NCBI GenBank assembly: GCA_902624075.1
Contig: CACNWC010000001.1
Span: 62,001 to 126,000 of the forward strand
DNA length: 64,000 nucleotides
Origin: an uncultured Pelagibacteraceae bacterium
Lineage (GTDB): Bacteria > Pseudomonadota > Alphaproteobacteria > Pelagibacterales > Pelagibacteraceae
Direction of reading: 5' to 3'
The position numbers were made by a program, and so were the translations under genes. This document shows positions 1 to 11,286 of the stretch, piece after piece (within the stretch, counting starts at the first letter, position 1; every line of letters starts with the position of its first letter). The notes under the pieces were generated by a model. That model saw only the letters and a program-made list of their open reading frames with translations, made no database searches and was not told the DNA's origin.

Positions 1-1717
<1,717 letters not shown>

Positions 1718-1767
1718 AAATCATATTAGTCTTAATTTTACCCCATTTGTACACCTAATTAAGAAAA

Positions 1768-4053
1768 ATGAAAAAAACAAAAGTTGATCATTACACGGAT
1801 AAAGAAGCCTTAGAGTTTCATAGCCATAAAAAGCCTGGCAAGATTGAAATTGTAGCATCCAAAAATATGATTACTAAAAGAGATCTGGCTCTTGCATATT
1901 CTCCGGGAGTTGCAGTCCCAGTAAAAAAGATCAGTGAAAATCCTGAAGCAGCTTATGATTATACTAGTAAAGGAAATTTAGTTGCTGTTATTAGTAATGG
2001 TTCTGCAATTCTTGGCCTTGGAGATTTAGGAGCTTTGGCATCAAAGCCAGTTATGGAGGGAAAAGCTGTTTTATTCAAAAGATTTGCAGACATTGACTCT
2101 ATAGATCTTGAAATTGACTCAAAAAATCCTGATGAAATAGTAAATTCAGTTAAAAATTTTGCTCCATCATTTGGTGGAATAAATTTAGAAGATATTGCAG
2201 CACCCGAATGTTTTATTATTGAAGAAAAACTAAAAGAAATTTTAGATATTCCTGTATTCCATGATGATCAACATGGAACAGCTATAATTTCTACAGCAGC
2301 TCTTATAAATGCTTTAGATATTAATAAAAAATCAGTTAATAAAATAAAAATTGTTATTAATGGTGCTGGAGCTTCTGCAATGGCATGTGCAAACCTTTTT
2401 AAAAGAAGTGGAGTCCCACAAAAAAATATTACTATGGTCGATAGAAAAGGGGTTATTTATAGAGGTAGGAAAGATTTAAATCAGTGGAAATCAGAGCATG
2501 CTATCGATACAAAAAATAGAACACTAGATGAAGCGATTAGTGGAGCTGATGTATTCTTAGGTTTATCAGCTAAAGGGGCTCTTACAAAAAGTATGGTAAA
2601 AAAAATGTCAAAAAACCCCATCATCTTTGCGTGTGCAAATCCAGATCCAGAAATTACACCAGAAGAAATAGAAGAGGTAAGAGACGATGCAATAATTGCA
2701 ACCGGGAGATCCGATTACCCAAATCAAGTAAATAATCTAATAGGTTTTCCTTACATATTTAGAGGAGCCCTTGATGTAAGATCAAAAATTATTAATGAAG
2801 AAATGAAAGTTGCGGCAGCTAATGCTATAGCAAAACTTGCAAGAGAAGATGTTCCGGACGAAGTAGTTGCTGCAATGGGTGGTGAAAGACCTCATTATGG
2901 CAAAGAATATATTATTCCATCAACATTTGATCCAAGATTAATAAGTATTATTCCTGCTGCGGTAGCTAAAGCAGCTATGGATAGTGGAGTAGCAAGGAAA
3001 CCAATAGAAAATTTTGAAATCTATCAGGAACAATTAAAACAAAGATTAGACCCCACGGTTACAATAATGCAAGGTATAAATAATTATATTAAAAAAAATA
3101 AAAAGAAAATTGTTTTTGCTGACGGAGAAGATGAAAATACTTTAAAAGCAGCGATTGCATTTAAAAACTCAAAACTTGGTGTACCAATCTTGGTAGGTAA
3201 AGAAGAAAAAATTAAAGAACAAATAAAAAAGATTGGATACAATGATAATTTTGATATCGAGATTGTAAATTCAAAAGATACACAAAAAAGAGAAAGATAT
3301 GTCAAATATCTTTTTAAAAAATTACAGAGAGAACAAGGATTATTAGAATGGGATTGTGATAGATTAATAAGAAATGACAGAGTTATTTGGACATCATGCA
3401 TGGTGGCATGTGGAGATGCGGACGGAGCGGTAACTGGAAATACTAGAAGATTTGGGGCATCTTTAGAAAAGATTAAACAAGTAGTTAAAGAAAGAGAAGG
3501 TGAAATTATGTTTGGCCTTAATTTAGTTGTTCACAAAGGCAAAACTATTTTTGTTGGTGATACAAGTGTTCATGAATACCCCAATTCTCAACAATTGGCT
3601 GAGATTGCTATATCTTCTGCGCGAGTAGTAAGATTATTTGGTTTTGACCCAAAAATAGCTTTTATATCTCACTCAACTTTTGGACAACCCTCAACAACTA
3701 GAACCAAACATATAAAGGATGCTGTTCAAATTTTAAAAGATAAAAATGTAAATTTTGAATTTGATGGAGATATGCAGCCTGATGTTGCTTTAGATAAAGA
3801 ATATAAGTCTCTTTATCCATTTTCAAATATTGTTGGAAACGCAAATATTTTAATTATGCCTGGTCAACATAGTGCAGCTATTTCATACAAAATGATGAAA
3901 ACTTTAGGTGATACAAAAGTAATAGGCCCACTATTAATCGGATTAGGACTTCCAATTGAAATTGCACCTTTAAGGAGTTCTACCTCAGAAATTTTAAACC
4001 TAGCTTCTATCGCAGCTTATTCAGCTGATATAATTAATTATAAAAAAAATTAA
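1768..4053 (+). CDS. maeB: NADP-dependent malic enzyme, MaeB type with phosphotransacetylase-like domain
   Basis: The 761-residue protein has two parts. Residues 1 to about 430 are the malic enzyme: a YSPGVA segment, the NGSAILGLGDLG signature, an FHDDQHGTA metal/substrate motif and a GAGASAMACANLF nucleotide-binding loop. The rest resembles phosphotransacetylase (GDADGAVTGNT, and LIMPGQHSAAISYK near the end). Fusions of this size are the MaeB class, which decarboxylates malate to pyruvate with NADP; the C-terminal domain is known as regulatory rather than catalytic. It makes NADPH and pyruvate in the cytoplasm. Its 3' end overlaps the convergent lipoprotein gene by 4 bp, leaving no room for a separate terminator. 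Confidence 0.95.
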   Translation: MKKTKVDHYTDKEALEFHSHKKPGKIEIVASKNMITKRDLALAYSPGVAVPVKKISENPEAAYDYTSKGNLVAVISNGSAILGLGDLGALASKPVMEGKAVLFKRFADIDSIDLEIDSKNPDEIVNSVKNFAPSFGGINLEDIAAPECFIIEEKLKEILDIPVFHDDQHGTAIISTAALINALDINKKSVNKIKIVINGAGASAMACANLFKRSGVPQKNITMVDRKGVIYRGRKDLNQWKSEHAIDTKNRTLDEAISGADVFLGLSAKGALTKSMVKKMSKNPIIFACANPDPEITPEEIEEVRDDAIIATGRSDYPNQVNNLIGFPYIFRGALDVRSKIINEEMKVAAANAIAKLAREDVPDEVVAAMGGERPHYGKEYIIPSTFDPRLISIIPAAVAKAAMDSGVARKPIENFEIYQEQLKQRLDPTVTIMQGINNYIKKNKKKIVFADGEDENTLKAAIAFKNSKLGVPILVGKEEKIKEQIKKIGYNDNFDIEIVNSKDTQKRERYVKYLFKKLQREQGLLEWDCDRLIRNDRVIWTSCMVACGDADGAVTGNTRRFGASLEKIKQVVKEREGEIMFGLNLVVHKGKTIFVGDTSVHEYPNSQQLAEIAISSARVVRLFGFDPKIAFISHSTFGQPSTTRTKHIKDAVQILKDKNVNFEFDGDMQPDVALDKEYKSLYPFSNIVGNANILIMPGQHSAAISYKMMKTLGDTKVIGPLLIGLGLPIEIAPLRSSTSEILNLASIAAYSADIINYKKN

Positions 4054-4643
4054 TTAGTATTAAATCTAAGATCATCAACAAGCAAAATACTTGCAACAAC
4101 ATCTTTGACATCTAGGATTTCTTTTGCTTCTTTTACTACTAAATCTCTTTCTTCTGAAGTAGTTGCAATACCATATATATAAATTTTGTTTTTATACGTA
4201 TCAACTTGATAATTGCTGATTTTAATTTTTTTGTTAATTATCATTGCAGTTTTTAATTGAGATGTAATTAATACATCCTTAGCTGATTGTTTAAAATTGA
4301 AATCTTCTTTTATTTTTATATCATTTCTAACTGATCTTACTCCATCTGTTTCCCATGCTAACTTTGTTAATAAAAGTTTTTCTTCAGGATCATCAACTTT
4401 TCCAGTCAAAAAAATCCTTCCATCAATAACTTTTGTATCAATTGATAATAAAAATTTTTTATCTAAAAGAACAATTTTAGTTTTTAATTTTTTTTGCATT
4501 ATAGAATCATCGATCTGAGTGCCCAATGATCTGGGGTCAATTGCTAAACTTACTCCTGTACCAAAAATTCCTGTTGAAGATACACCAACGCAACCAATTA
4601 AAATTAAACTAATAAAAACAGCTAATATTAATTTAGTTTTCAT
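4050..4643 (-). CDS. BON-domain outer-membrane lipoprotein (DolP/OsmY-like)
   Basis: The 197-residue protein has a lipoprotein signal peptide ending in an LIGC lipobox with Cys18. Two BON-type repeats follow, roughly residues 45-115 (VIDGRIFLTGKVDD is typical) and 120-190 (YKNKIYIYGIATTSEERD). Dual-BON lipoproteins such as E. coli DolP (YraP) bind anionic phospholipid at the outer membrane and help envelope integrity. The gene follows rsmI with an 11-bp overlap, and an LpoA-like gene is divergent on the other side of rsmI. E. coli keeps the same set (yraL-yraM-yraN-diaA-yraP), which supports a DolP role. Ortholog status is inferred from domain content and context. Confidence 0.82.
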   Translation of the reverse strand: MKTKLILAVFISLILIGCVGVSSTGIFGTGVSLAIDPRSLGTQIDDSIMQKKLKTKIVLLDKKFLLSIDTKVIDGRIFLTGKVDDPEEKLLLTKLAWETDGVRSVRNDIKIKEDFNFKQSAKDVLITSQLKTAMIINKKIKISNYQVDTYKNKIYIYGIATTSEERDLVVKEAKEILDVKDVVASILLVDDLRFNTN

Positions 4644-5496
4644 TTTTCAACTTAATACAATAATTATAAATTTCTTTTTTTGATATTTTGCTATCTCTTT
4701 TGATAATACTAACAATTTCTTTGATGCTTAATTTATTTATCATTTTTTTTATAGTTATTTTATCTGATTCATTTAGAAAATCTGAATTTTTTTTGTCATC
4801 TTTTTTTTCTGATAAAACAACTGTTAATTCACCTTTAAAATCTTTTCTCAAATTATCAATATCCTTGACATCAATTCTTAAAAACTCTTCATAAATCTTT
4901 GACATTTCTCTACAAATTAAAATTTTTCTATTTAAGAAATGTTCTTTTATTAGGGGTATAATTTTATAAAATTTTTTTGGTGATATAAAAAAAACTATTG
5001 ACGAATTTAACTTTGATAAAAATTTTAAATCTTCAATAGCAGCTCCTTTTTTTTCAGGAAAAAATCCATAAAAGTAAAATTTTTCTGAAAAGCCACTCAC
5101 TGATATTGCGGAAGTGACTGCGGATGGTCCAGGTACTGGTATAACATCAATGTCATTTTTAACACACTCATTTATTAAAATTTTGCCTGGATCTGAAACT
5201 CCTGGAGTACCAGCGTCCGATATTAATGATACAATTTTTCCTTTTTTTAATATTTCAATTATTTTTAATGAGTTTTTTTTTTCGTTAAATTTATGATTAG
5301 AAATTAAAGATGATTTAATATCATATCTTTTTAATAAATTGTTAGATACCCTAGTATCTTCACAAAGAATATAATCTGACATTTTTAGGGTATCTATTGC
5401 TCTTAAGGTAATATCATTCAAATTTCCGATAGGGGTTGATACTAAATATAGTCCTTTTTTAATTTCTTTATAAGAAGATTTAAATTTTGTGACCAT
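4633..5496 (-). CDS. rsmI: 16S rRNA (cytidine(1402)-2'-O)-methyltransferase RsmI
   Basis: The 287-residue protein starts after a short leader with LYLVSTPIGNLNDIT, the RsmI/YraL signature, followed by CEDTRVSNNLL and a SDAGTPGVSDPG loop that form the tetrapyrrole-methylase-type SAM site. RsmI 2'-O-methylates C1402 in the decoding centre of 16S rRNA. Length is normal for the family. The start is divergent from the LpoA-like gene (34 bp apart), so the two share a small promoter region, and the stop overlaps the BON lipoprotein gene. Assignment is firm. Confidence 0.96.
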   Translation of the reverse strand: MVTKFKSSYKEIKKGLYLVSTPIGNLNDITLRAIDTLKMSDYILCEDTRVSNNLLKRYDIKSSLISNHKFNEKKNSLKIIEILKKGKIVSLISDAGTPGVSDPGKILINECVKNDIDVIPVPGPSAVTSAISVSGFSEKFYFYGFFPEKKGAAIEDLKFLSKLNSSIVFFISPKKFYKIIPLIKEHFLNRKILICREMSKIYEEFLRIDVKDIDNLRKDFKGELTVVLSEKKDDKKNSDFLNESDKITIKKMINKLSIKEIVSIIKRDSKISKKEIYNYCIKLKNEN

Positions 5497-5530
5497 AAAA
5501 ATAACAAAAAATATATAATATATTAAAAAA

Positions 5531-6685
5531 ATGAAAAATTTTTTTAAAATTATTTTTACTATAACTTTAATTTTTTTCTCAGTTTTCTCTATAGGAAATA
5601 CAGCAGATGAAAAAATTAAAATAGGTCTTTTAGTGCCTATGACTGGAGAAAATAAGAATCTTGGTGATTTAATTATAAAATCTACCAGAATGGCAGTTAA
5701 AGATATTAATAGTAATAAATTAGAAATTTATCCAAAGAACTCTGCCTCAAATCCAAAACAAGTTCTTAAATCTGCAGCTGAATTTAAAAAGCTTGGCATA
5801 AAAATAGTTATTGGCCCTGTGTTTTATGAAAACTTATCATATCTAGAAGAGTTGGAAGATATAATTTTTATATCGCTTACAAATAAAACATTAAATCTTC
5901 CAAAAAATGTTATAAGCAGTGGTATCAACGCAACGTCTCAATTAAAAACTATAAAAAAATTTCTTGAGTCACAGGATACAAAAAAAACAATATTCTTAAC
6001 TCCTAAACTTAATTATGAAACTGAGATAAAGAAAGCTATTCAAAAATCAAAAATTAAAATTTCAAAGCATTATATTTACGATACAGAACCAACAAAACTT
6101 ACAGCTCAAATAGAAAAAATCACTAATTATAAAATTCGAAAGCAAAATTTGGAAGATGAGATTAGAAGAGTTGAAAATTCTGATCTTATTGATAAAGAAA
6201 AACAATTAGAAAAACTTAATAAAAAATACACAATTGGTAAAGTAAATTTTGACTCTGTAATAATTTCAGATTTTGATGAAAGTTTAAAAAGTGTAATTAC
6301 ATCACTTTTATATACAGATGTATCACCAAAAAAAAAATTTATCATAACTTTTAATCAATGGTTTGATGATAGTTTACTAAATGAAGAAACAATTCAGCCA
6401 ATATATTATCCTTCAATAAATAAAAAAAATTTAAATAATTTTCAAAATAAATTTAAAAAAGAATTCGATATATACCCAAACTATTTATCATTATTAAGCT
6501 ATGACTTAGTTGGCCTCATCTATTATTTAACATTAAATAATGAAATTATGGATATAAACAAATTATTTAAAAAAGAAAATTTTTTTAAGGGGAAAATTGG
6601 AATCTTTGAGATAAAAGATAGCAAAATTAATCATCAGCTTAACTTTTATAAAATAGATAATAAAGAACTTAAAAAAATTTTTTAA
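5531..6685 (+). CDS. LpoA-like penicillin-binding protein activator (periplasmic binding fold)
   Basis: The 384-residue protein has a cleavable-looking signal peptide (hydrophobic to about residue 24, then NTADEK). A type I periplasmic-binding fold follows (KIGLLVPMTGENKNLG near residue 30, VIGPVFYENL near residue 95). In Alphaproteobacteria this family sits next to rsmI and corresponds to the C-terminal domain of E. coli LpoA (YraM), which activates a peptidoglycan synthase. No lipobox cysteine is visible, so the protein is probably soluble in the periplasm, unlike E. coli LpoA. A branched-chain amino acid type binding protein is the alternative, but the rsmI neighbourhood favours the LpoA role. 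The last 17 bp overlap rdgB. Confidence 0.75.
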   Translation: MKNFFKIIFTITLIFFSVFSIGNTADEKIKIGLLVPMTGENKNLGDLIIKSTRMAVKDINSNKLEIYPKNSASNPKQVLKSAAEFKKLGIKIVIGPVFYENLSYLEELEDIIFISLTNKTLNLPKNVISSGINATSQLKTIKKFLESQDTKKTIFLTPKLNYETEIKKAIQKSKIKISKHYIYDTEPTKLTAQIEKITNYKIRKQNLEDEIRRVENSDLIDKEKQLEKLNKKYTIGKVNFDSVIISDFDESLKSVITSLLYTDVSPKKKFIITFNQWFDDSLLNEETIQPIYYPSINKKNLNNFQNKFKKEFDIYPNYLSLLSYDLVGLIYYLTLNNEIMDINKLFKKENFFKGKIGIFEIKDSKINHQLNFYKIDNKELKKIF

Positions 6686-7271
6686 TTTTTTTAAATGCCA
6701 TAAATCGGTGATCAATTCTATATTTATCTGATTTACTCATTTCCCCAAAAGTTTTTTTTTTATTCAGCGGAATAAATATTGGATCATATCCAAAACCATT
6801 TTTTCCTCTTGGTTCATGGGATATTCGACCTTCCACTTTTCCTAAAACACAAGCAACTTTTTTTGATAAGAATGAAATAGACAAAGCACATATAAATCGA
6901 GCTTTAATTTTTTTGTTTTTCCAATTTTTATTTTTTTTATTTAATTCTTTGTAAACTTTTTTTATCGCCTTACTAAAATTTGCATCCCTTCCACCCCATC
7001 TTGAGGAATAAATTCCAGGATTTTTATCTAAAATATCTATTTCCAGGCCAGAATCATCAGCCAAACAAATCAAACCTGTTTTTTTTGAAAAATATTTAGA
7101 TTTTATTAAAGAGTTTTCTTTAAATGTTTTACCGTTTTCGACTGGACTTTTAAGGTTAAATTTAAGTGTAGAGTAAATTTTAATCTTTTTTGGTAATAAA
7201 CTCTTGATTTCGCGTAGTTTACCCTTGTTATTAGTTCCAATAAGTAATTTATTAATTTTTTGTTTAAACAT
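6669..7271 (-). CDS. rdgB: XTP/dITP diphosphatase (RdgB/HAM1 family)
   Basis: The 200-residue protein has the family N-terminus (LLIGTNNKGKLREIKSLL), the LADDSGLEID metal-site motif, GIYSSRWGG, and the C-terminal GKNGFGYDPIFIPL and HRFMAF signatures. It hydrolyses non-canonical purine nucleotides (XTP, dITP, ITP) to monophosphates, keeping them out of DNA and RNA. Length matches the family. In Alphaproteobacteria rdgB usually lies near the heat-shock genes, and here grpE is divergent with only 36 bp between. Its stop lies inside the LpoA-like gene. Confidence 0.95.
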   Translation of the reverse strand: MFKQKINKLLIGTNNKGKLREIKSLLPKKIKIYSTLKFNLKSPVENGKTFKENSLIKSKYFSKKTGLICLADDSGLEIDILDKNPGIYSSRWGGRDANFSKAIKKVYKELNKKNKNWKNKKIKARFICALSISFLSKKVACVLGKVEGRISHEPRGKNGFGYDPIFIPLNKKKTFGEMSKSDKYRIDHRFMAFKKIKKFF

Positions 7272-7299
7272 CTAGAAATTATCAAAATCCTTACCATAT
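7272..7299 (+). promoter_or_regulatory. Candidate sigma-32-type promoter of grpE
   Basis: CTAGAA (7272-7277; one mismatch to CTTGAA) is followed after 14 bp by TACCATAT (7292-7299; consensus CCCCATNT). The spacing is the same as in the dnaK and hslV candidates. It is the weakest of the three. The predicted transcript would start only a few bases before the grpE ATG at 7308, so the AGAGG just upstream might not be transcribed. Function is inferred. Confidence 0.4.
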
Positions 7300-7307
7300 A
7301 AGAGGTT

Positions 7308-7961
7308 ATGGAAAAAGAAGAAAACCAAAGCAATACTTCAGAAAATCAAAATCGGGACACATTAAAAGAAAGTGTGAAAACTGATGAAGACTTAAATGTT
7401 AAAAATAAACAAGACTCGGACAAAGATCTTGCAGAGGAAATTAAAAAACCCACACCAGAAGAAAGAATTGCCGAACTTGAGGATAAAGTTGCGAGAACTT
7501 TTGCTGAAATGGAAAATCAACGAAGAAGATTTGAAAAAGAAAAAGAGGATGCTTTTGAATATGGTGGTTATAATTTTGCAAAAGAGGCACTAAGTTTAAT
7601 TGATAATCTTGATCGTTCTAAAAATGTTCTTGAAAATGACAACAAGCTTAAGGAAACAGACTCGCTAAAGAAAATAATAGAACATTTAGATATTATAAAA
7701 AAAGATTTAATTTCTATATTTGAAAAAAATAATATCAAACCTATTGATAGCCTTAATAAAAAATTAGATCCAAATTTCCACCAAGCAATGATAGAAATAG
7801 AAGACGATACAAAAGAGCCAGGAACAATAATTCAGGAAATTCAAAAAGGTTTTACTATTAAAGACAGATTGCTTAGACCCTCTTTAGTCGGAGTGTCGAA
7901 AAAAATTACGAAAAAAGAGGAAAAAACTACTGAAAATGAGAAAATTGAAGAAAATAAATAA
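7308..7961 (+). CDS. grpE: GrpE, nucleotide exchange factor for DnaK
   Basis: The 217-residue protein has a charged N-terminal tail (about 45 residues), then a long helix (RIAELEDKVARTFAEMENQRRRFEKE) typical of the GrpE dimer. The conserved C-terminal beta domain follows (FHQAMIEIEDD and GFTIKDRLLRPSLVGVSK). GrpE releases ADP from DnaK and so resets the chaperone cycle. It is first in grpE-dnaK-dnaJ. An AGAGG ribosome-binding site lies just before the ATG. The highly charged ends are usual for the family. Confidence 0.96.
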   Translation: MEKEENQSNTSENQNRDTLKESVKTDEDLNVKNKQDSDKDLAEEIKKPTPEERIAELEDKVARTFAEMENQRRRFEKEKEDAFEYGGYNFAKEALSLIDNLDRSKNVLENDNKLKETDSLKKIIEHLDIIKKDLISIFEKNNIKPIDSLNKKLDPNFHQAMIEIEDDTKEPGTIIQEIQKGFTIKDRLLRPSLVGVSKKITKKEEKTTENEKIEENK

Positions 7962-7973
7962 TTATGAGATTAA

Positions 7974-8001
7974 CTTGTAGTTTTGTATTTAAACCCTATA
8001 T
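7974..8001 (+). promoter_or_regulatory. Candidate sigma-32 (heat-shock) promoter of dnaK
   Basis: In the 61-bp gap between grpE and dnaK, CTTGTA (7974-7979) and CCCTATAT (7994-8001) are separated by 14 bp. They match the heat-shock consensus CTTGAA and CCCCATNT with one and two mismatches. The dnaK ATG is 22 bp further on, which leaves a short 5' leader. This would give dnaK its own heat-inducible start in addition to read-through from grpE. The function is inferred from consensus and location. Confidence 0.6.
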
Positions 8002-8022
8002 GACGATAGAGACATTAATATT

Positions 8023-9948
8023 ATGAGTAAAATTATTGGAATTGATTTAGGAACAACAAATTCATGTGTTGCCATAATGGAAGGTAGCCAAGCTAAAGTT
8101 TTGGAAAATAGTGAAGGTGCAAGAACTACGCCTTCAGTGGTAGCATTCACAGATGAAAATGAAAAATTAATTGGTCAACCTGCAAAAAGACAGGCAGTGA
8201 CAAATCCTGAAAACACCATCTTCGCCGTAAAAAGATTAATTGGAAGAAATTTCGAGGACTCTTCGGTAAAAAAAGATATTCAGGCTGCACCTTTTAAAAT
8301 TGTAAATTCTGAAAAAGGTGATGCGTGGATTGAAGCAAAGGGTGAAAAATATTCCCCTTCACAAATTTCAGCTTTCATACTTCAAAAAATGAAAGAAACT
8401 GCAGAAAAATATTTAGGACAAGCAGTTACAAAAGCTGTTATAACTGTTCCAGCTTACTTTAATGATGCTCAAAGACAAGCTACCAAGGATGCAGGTAAAA
8501 TTGCTGGACTTGAAGTTTTAAGAATTATAAATGAACCTACTGCTGCTTCATTAGCTTATGGTTTAGACAAAAAACAAAATAAAAAAATTGCAGTTTATGA
8601 CTTAGGTGGTGGAACATTTGATGTTTCTATCTTAGAACTAGGTGATGGAGTATTTGAAGTTAAATCAACTAATGGTGATACTTTTCTAGGTGGTGAAGAC
8701 TTTGATAATACTGTTGTTGACTATTTAATTTCTGAATTCAAGAAGGATAATGGTATTGATCTTAAATCAGATAAGCTAGCTTTACAAAGACTAAAAGAAG
8801 CAGCTGAAAAAGCAAAAATAGAATTATCTTCTGCTGAACAAACTGATATAAATTTACCTTTTATTACTGCGGATAAAACAGGTCCAAAACATATTAATCT
8901 AAAAATGACTAGAGCAAAACTTGAGGCTTTAGTTGAGGACTTAATTGCTAAAACAATACCTCCATGCAAAACTGCTTTGAAAGACGCAGGAGTTACTGCT
9001 AATGAAATCGATGAAGTGGTTATGGTAGGTGGTATGACTAGAATGCCAAAAGTAATAGAAGAAGTTAAAAACTTTTTTGGAAAAGATCCAAACAAGAGCG
9101 TTAATCCAGATGAAGTAGTAGCGATGGGAGCAGCTATTCAAGCGGGTGTATTACAAGGTGATGTTAAAGATGTTCTTTTATTAGATGTAACTCCACTATC
9201 ACTTGGTATCGAAACACTTGGGGGAGTTTCTACAAAACTTATTGACAAAAATACAACAATTCCAACTAAAAAAAGCCAAGTTTTTTCAACAGCAGAAGAT
9301 AATCAACCAGCTGTATCAATTAGAGTTCTTCAAGGTGAAAGAGAGATGGCAGCTGACAATAAAATATTAGGTAACTTTGAGTTAGTGGGAATTGCACCTG
9401 CTCCAAGAGGAGTTCCTCAAATAGAAGTTACTTTTGATATTGATGCAAATGGAATAGTGAATGTTTCTGCAAAAGACAAAGGAACAGGTAAAGAACAAAA
9501 AATTCAAATTCAAGCCTCTGGTGGACTAAGTGATGACGAAATTGAAAAAATGGTTAAAGACGCAGAAGCAAATAAAGAGTCAGATAAAAAGAAAAGAGAG
9601 TCTGTCGATGTTAGAAATCAGGCAGATACTTTAATACATTCGACAGAAAAAAATCTAAAAGAACATGGTGCTAAAATTTCAGATACTGAGAAAAAAGCAA
9701 TTGAAGATGGATCAAATGCACTGAAAGAATCTTTAAAAGGAGAAGACATTGAAGACATAAAGAAAAAAACTGAAACGTTGGTTCAAGCTTCAATGAAATT
9801 AGGTGAGGCTATTTATAAATCACAACAAAATGCAAAACCAGAGTCTTCAAAAGATGATGGTAAAGATGAAAAGGAAAAAAAAGACGATAATGTTGTTGAT
9901 GCTGACTTTGAGGAAGTAAAAGACGAGAATAAAGAAAAAAGCGCTTAA
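8023..9948 (+). CDS. dnaK: Chaperone DnaK (Hsp70)
   Basis: The 641-residue Hsp70 has all family signatures: [16 protein letters not shown] at residue 5, [11 protein letters not shown] near 170, [14 protein letters not shown] near 195, and [13 protein letters not shown] near 335. The substrate-binding domain follows ([17 protein letters not shown]), then an acidic, charged C-terminal tail ending ENKEKSA. DnaK binds exposed hydrophobic peptides in an ATP-driven cycle with DnaJ and GrpE. Length is standard. It sits between grpE (61 bp) and dnaJ (28 bp) in a single operon. Confidence 0.99.
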   Translation: MSKIIGIDLGTTNSCVAIMEGSQAKVLENSEGARTTPSVVAFTDENEKLIGQPAKRQAVTNPENTIFAVKRLIGRNFEDSSVKKDIQAAPFKIVNSEKGDAWIEAKGEKYSPSQISAFILQKMKETAEKYLGQAVTKAVITVPAYFNDAQRQATKDAGKIAGLEVLRIINEPTAASLAYGLDKKQNKKIAVYDLGGGTFDVSILELGDGVFEVKSTNGDTFLGGEDFDNTVVDYLISEFKKDNGIDLKSDKLALQRLKEAAEKAKIELSSAEQTDINLPFITADKTGPKHINLKMTRAKLEALVEDLIAKTIPPCKTALKDAGVTANEIDEVVMVGGMTRMPKVIEEVKNFFGKDPNKSVNPDEVVAMGAAIQAGVLQGDVKDVLLLDVTPLSLGIETLGGVSTKLIDKNTTIPTKKSQVFSTAEDNQPAVSIRVLQGEREMAADNKILGNFELVGIAPAPRGVPQIEVTFDIDANGIVNVSAKDKGTGKEQKIQIQASGGLSDDEIEKMVKDAEANKESDKKKRESVDVRNQADTLIHSTEKNLKEHGAKISDTEKKAIEDGSNALKESLKGEDIEDIKKKTETLVQASMKLGEAIYKSQQNAKPESSKDDGKDEKEKKDDNVVDADFEEVKDENKEKSA

Positions 9949-9976
9949 CTGACATCTATTTGTCCAGGTTATACAC

Positions 9977-11113
9977 ATGGCTAAAAGAGATTATTATGAT
10001 GTCTTAGGTGTTAATAAAAGTGCTAGTCCAGAAGAACTTAAATCGGCTTATAGAAAACTGGCTGTAAAATATCATCCAGATAAAAATCCAGGAAATAAAA
10101 CTGCTGAAGATAAATTTAAAGAGGCAAGCGAGGCCTACGGTGTTTTGTCTGACAAATCAAAAAAAGAAAATTATGATAATTTCGGACATGCTGCTTTTGA
10201 AAATGGCGGAGGAGGAAAAGGTGGATTTGGAGGATTTGGAGGATTTAGCGGGGCAGATTTTTCAGATATTTTTGAGGATTTTTTTGGAGATTTTGGTGGA
10301 GGGAGACGTAGTTCTCGAGGAAGAAACTCAAATAATAGAGGATCAGACTTAAGATATGATTTGTCAATTACTTTAGAAGAAGCTTATTTAGGGAAAAAGC
10401 AAAATATTCAATTTTCAACGTCTGAAAAATGTAATACATGCAAGGGTAATGGATCACAGCCTGGCTCAAGTCCTGACAGATGTACTTATTGTGGCGGTAA
10501 TGGAAAGGTAAGATCTAATCAGGGATTTTTTACTGTTCAGCAGACATGCCCACAATGTGCTGGAAGTGGTGAAGAAATAACCAACCCATGTACGGATTGT
10601 AGTGGACAAGGAAATAAACAAACATCCAAAAAAATATCCGTAACAATTCCAAAAGGTGTGGATGATGGAACAAGAATAAGGCTTGCCGGAAAAGGTGAAG
10701 CAGGAACAAGGGGTGGGGTAAGTGGAGATTTGTATTTATTTATAAATATAAAATCTCATGAACTTTTTAAAAGATCGGATGTTAATTTATTTTTTGAATT
10801 TCCAATTTCAATCGCTGATGCTGCACTTGGTACAACGATAGAAATACCAACAATTGATGGGAAAAAAGCTAAAATTAAAATACCTGATGGAACTCAAGAC
10901 GGAAAACAATTTAGATTAAAGGGCAAGGGTATGCCTTTTATGAGAAGAGGAGATTATGGAGATTTATATGTACAAGTAAAAACAGAAGTGCCAGTATTTT
11001 TAAATAAAGAACAAAAAGATTTACTAGAAAGATTTAGAAAAATAGAGAATGATAAATCTAATCCAAGTATTAAAAAATTCTTCCAAAAAGCTAAAAGCTT
11101 TTGGAATGGTTAA
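9977..11113 (+). CDS. dnaJ: Chaperone DnaJ (Hsp40)
   Basis: The 378-residue class I DnaJ has the J domain with HPD at residues 33-35 and a Gly/Phe-rich linker near 75-115. Four zinc-binding CxxCxGxG repeats follow near 150-215 ([32 protein letters not shown]), then the C-terminal substrate-binding domains. It delivers unfolded substrates to DnaK and stimulates its ATPase. Full length and all motifs are intact. It follows dnaK in the operon with no obvious terminator after it, so transcription may continue into the small membrane protein and dapB. Confidence 0.98.
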   Translation: MAKRDYYDVLGVNKSASPEELKSAYRKLAVKYHPDKNPGNKTAEDKFKEASEAYGVLSDKSKKENYDNFGHAAFENGGGGKGGFGGFGGFSGADFSDIFEDFFGDFGGGRRSSRGRNSNNRGSDLRYDLSITLEEAYLGKKQNIQFSTSEKCNTCKGNGSQPGSSPDRCTYCGGNGKVRSNQGFFTVQQTCPQCAGSGEEITNPCTDCSGQGNKQTSKKISVTIPKGVDDGTRIRLAGKGEAGTRGGVSGDLYLFINIKSHELFKRSDVNLFFEFPISIADAALGTTIEIPTIDGKKAKIKIPDGTQDGKQFRLKGKGMPFMRRGDYGDLYVQVKTEVPVFLNKEQKDLLERFRKIENDKSNPSIKKFFQKAKSFWNG

Positions 11114-11115
11114 TA

Positions 11116-11286
11116 ATGGGATTAGAACAAATAATTCCAGCCATTTTTTTAATAGCAGTTTTGGTTTTAGTCTTACCAAGCTTTTTAAGTTCAAATTCAA
11201 ATTCAAAACAATTATTTAAGAATTTATCTATTTGGTCTATAATTGTTATATCTATTGTGATAGTTTCTTATCTTGTTTTTAAATGA
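11116..11286 (+). CDS. Small two-helix membrane protein, unknown function
   Basis: The ATG at 11116 lies 2 bp after the dnaJ stop and opens a 56-residue frame ending 4 bp inside dapB. A TTG at 11101 inside dnaJ is also possible but less likely. The protein has two hydrophobic segments, near residues 6-24 (IPAIFLIAVLVLVLPSFL) and 38-54 (WSIIVISIVIVSYLVF), joined by a Ser/Asn-rich loop. No family is recognised. Its tight packing between dnaJ and dapB with coupled stop/start signals argues that it is translated. Confidence 0.65.
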   Translation: MGLEQIIPAIFLIAVLVLVLPSFLSSNSNSKQLFKNLSIWSIIVISIVIVSYLVFK

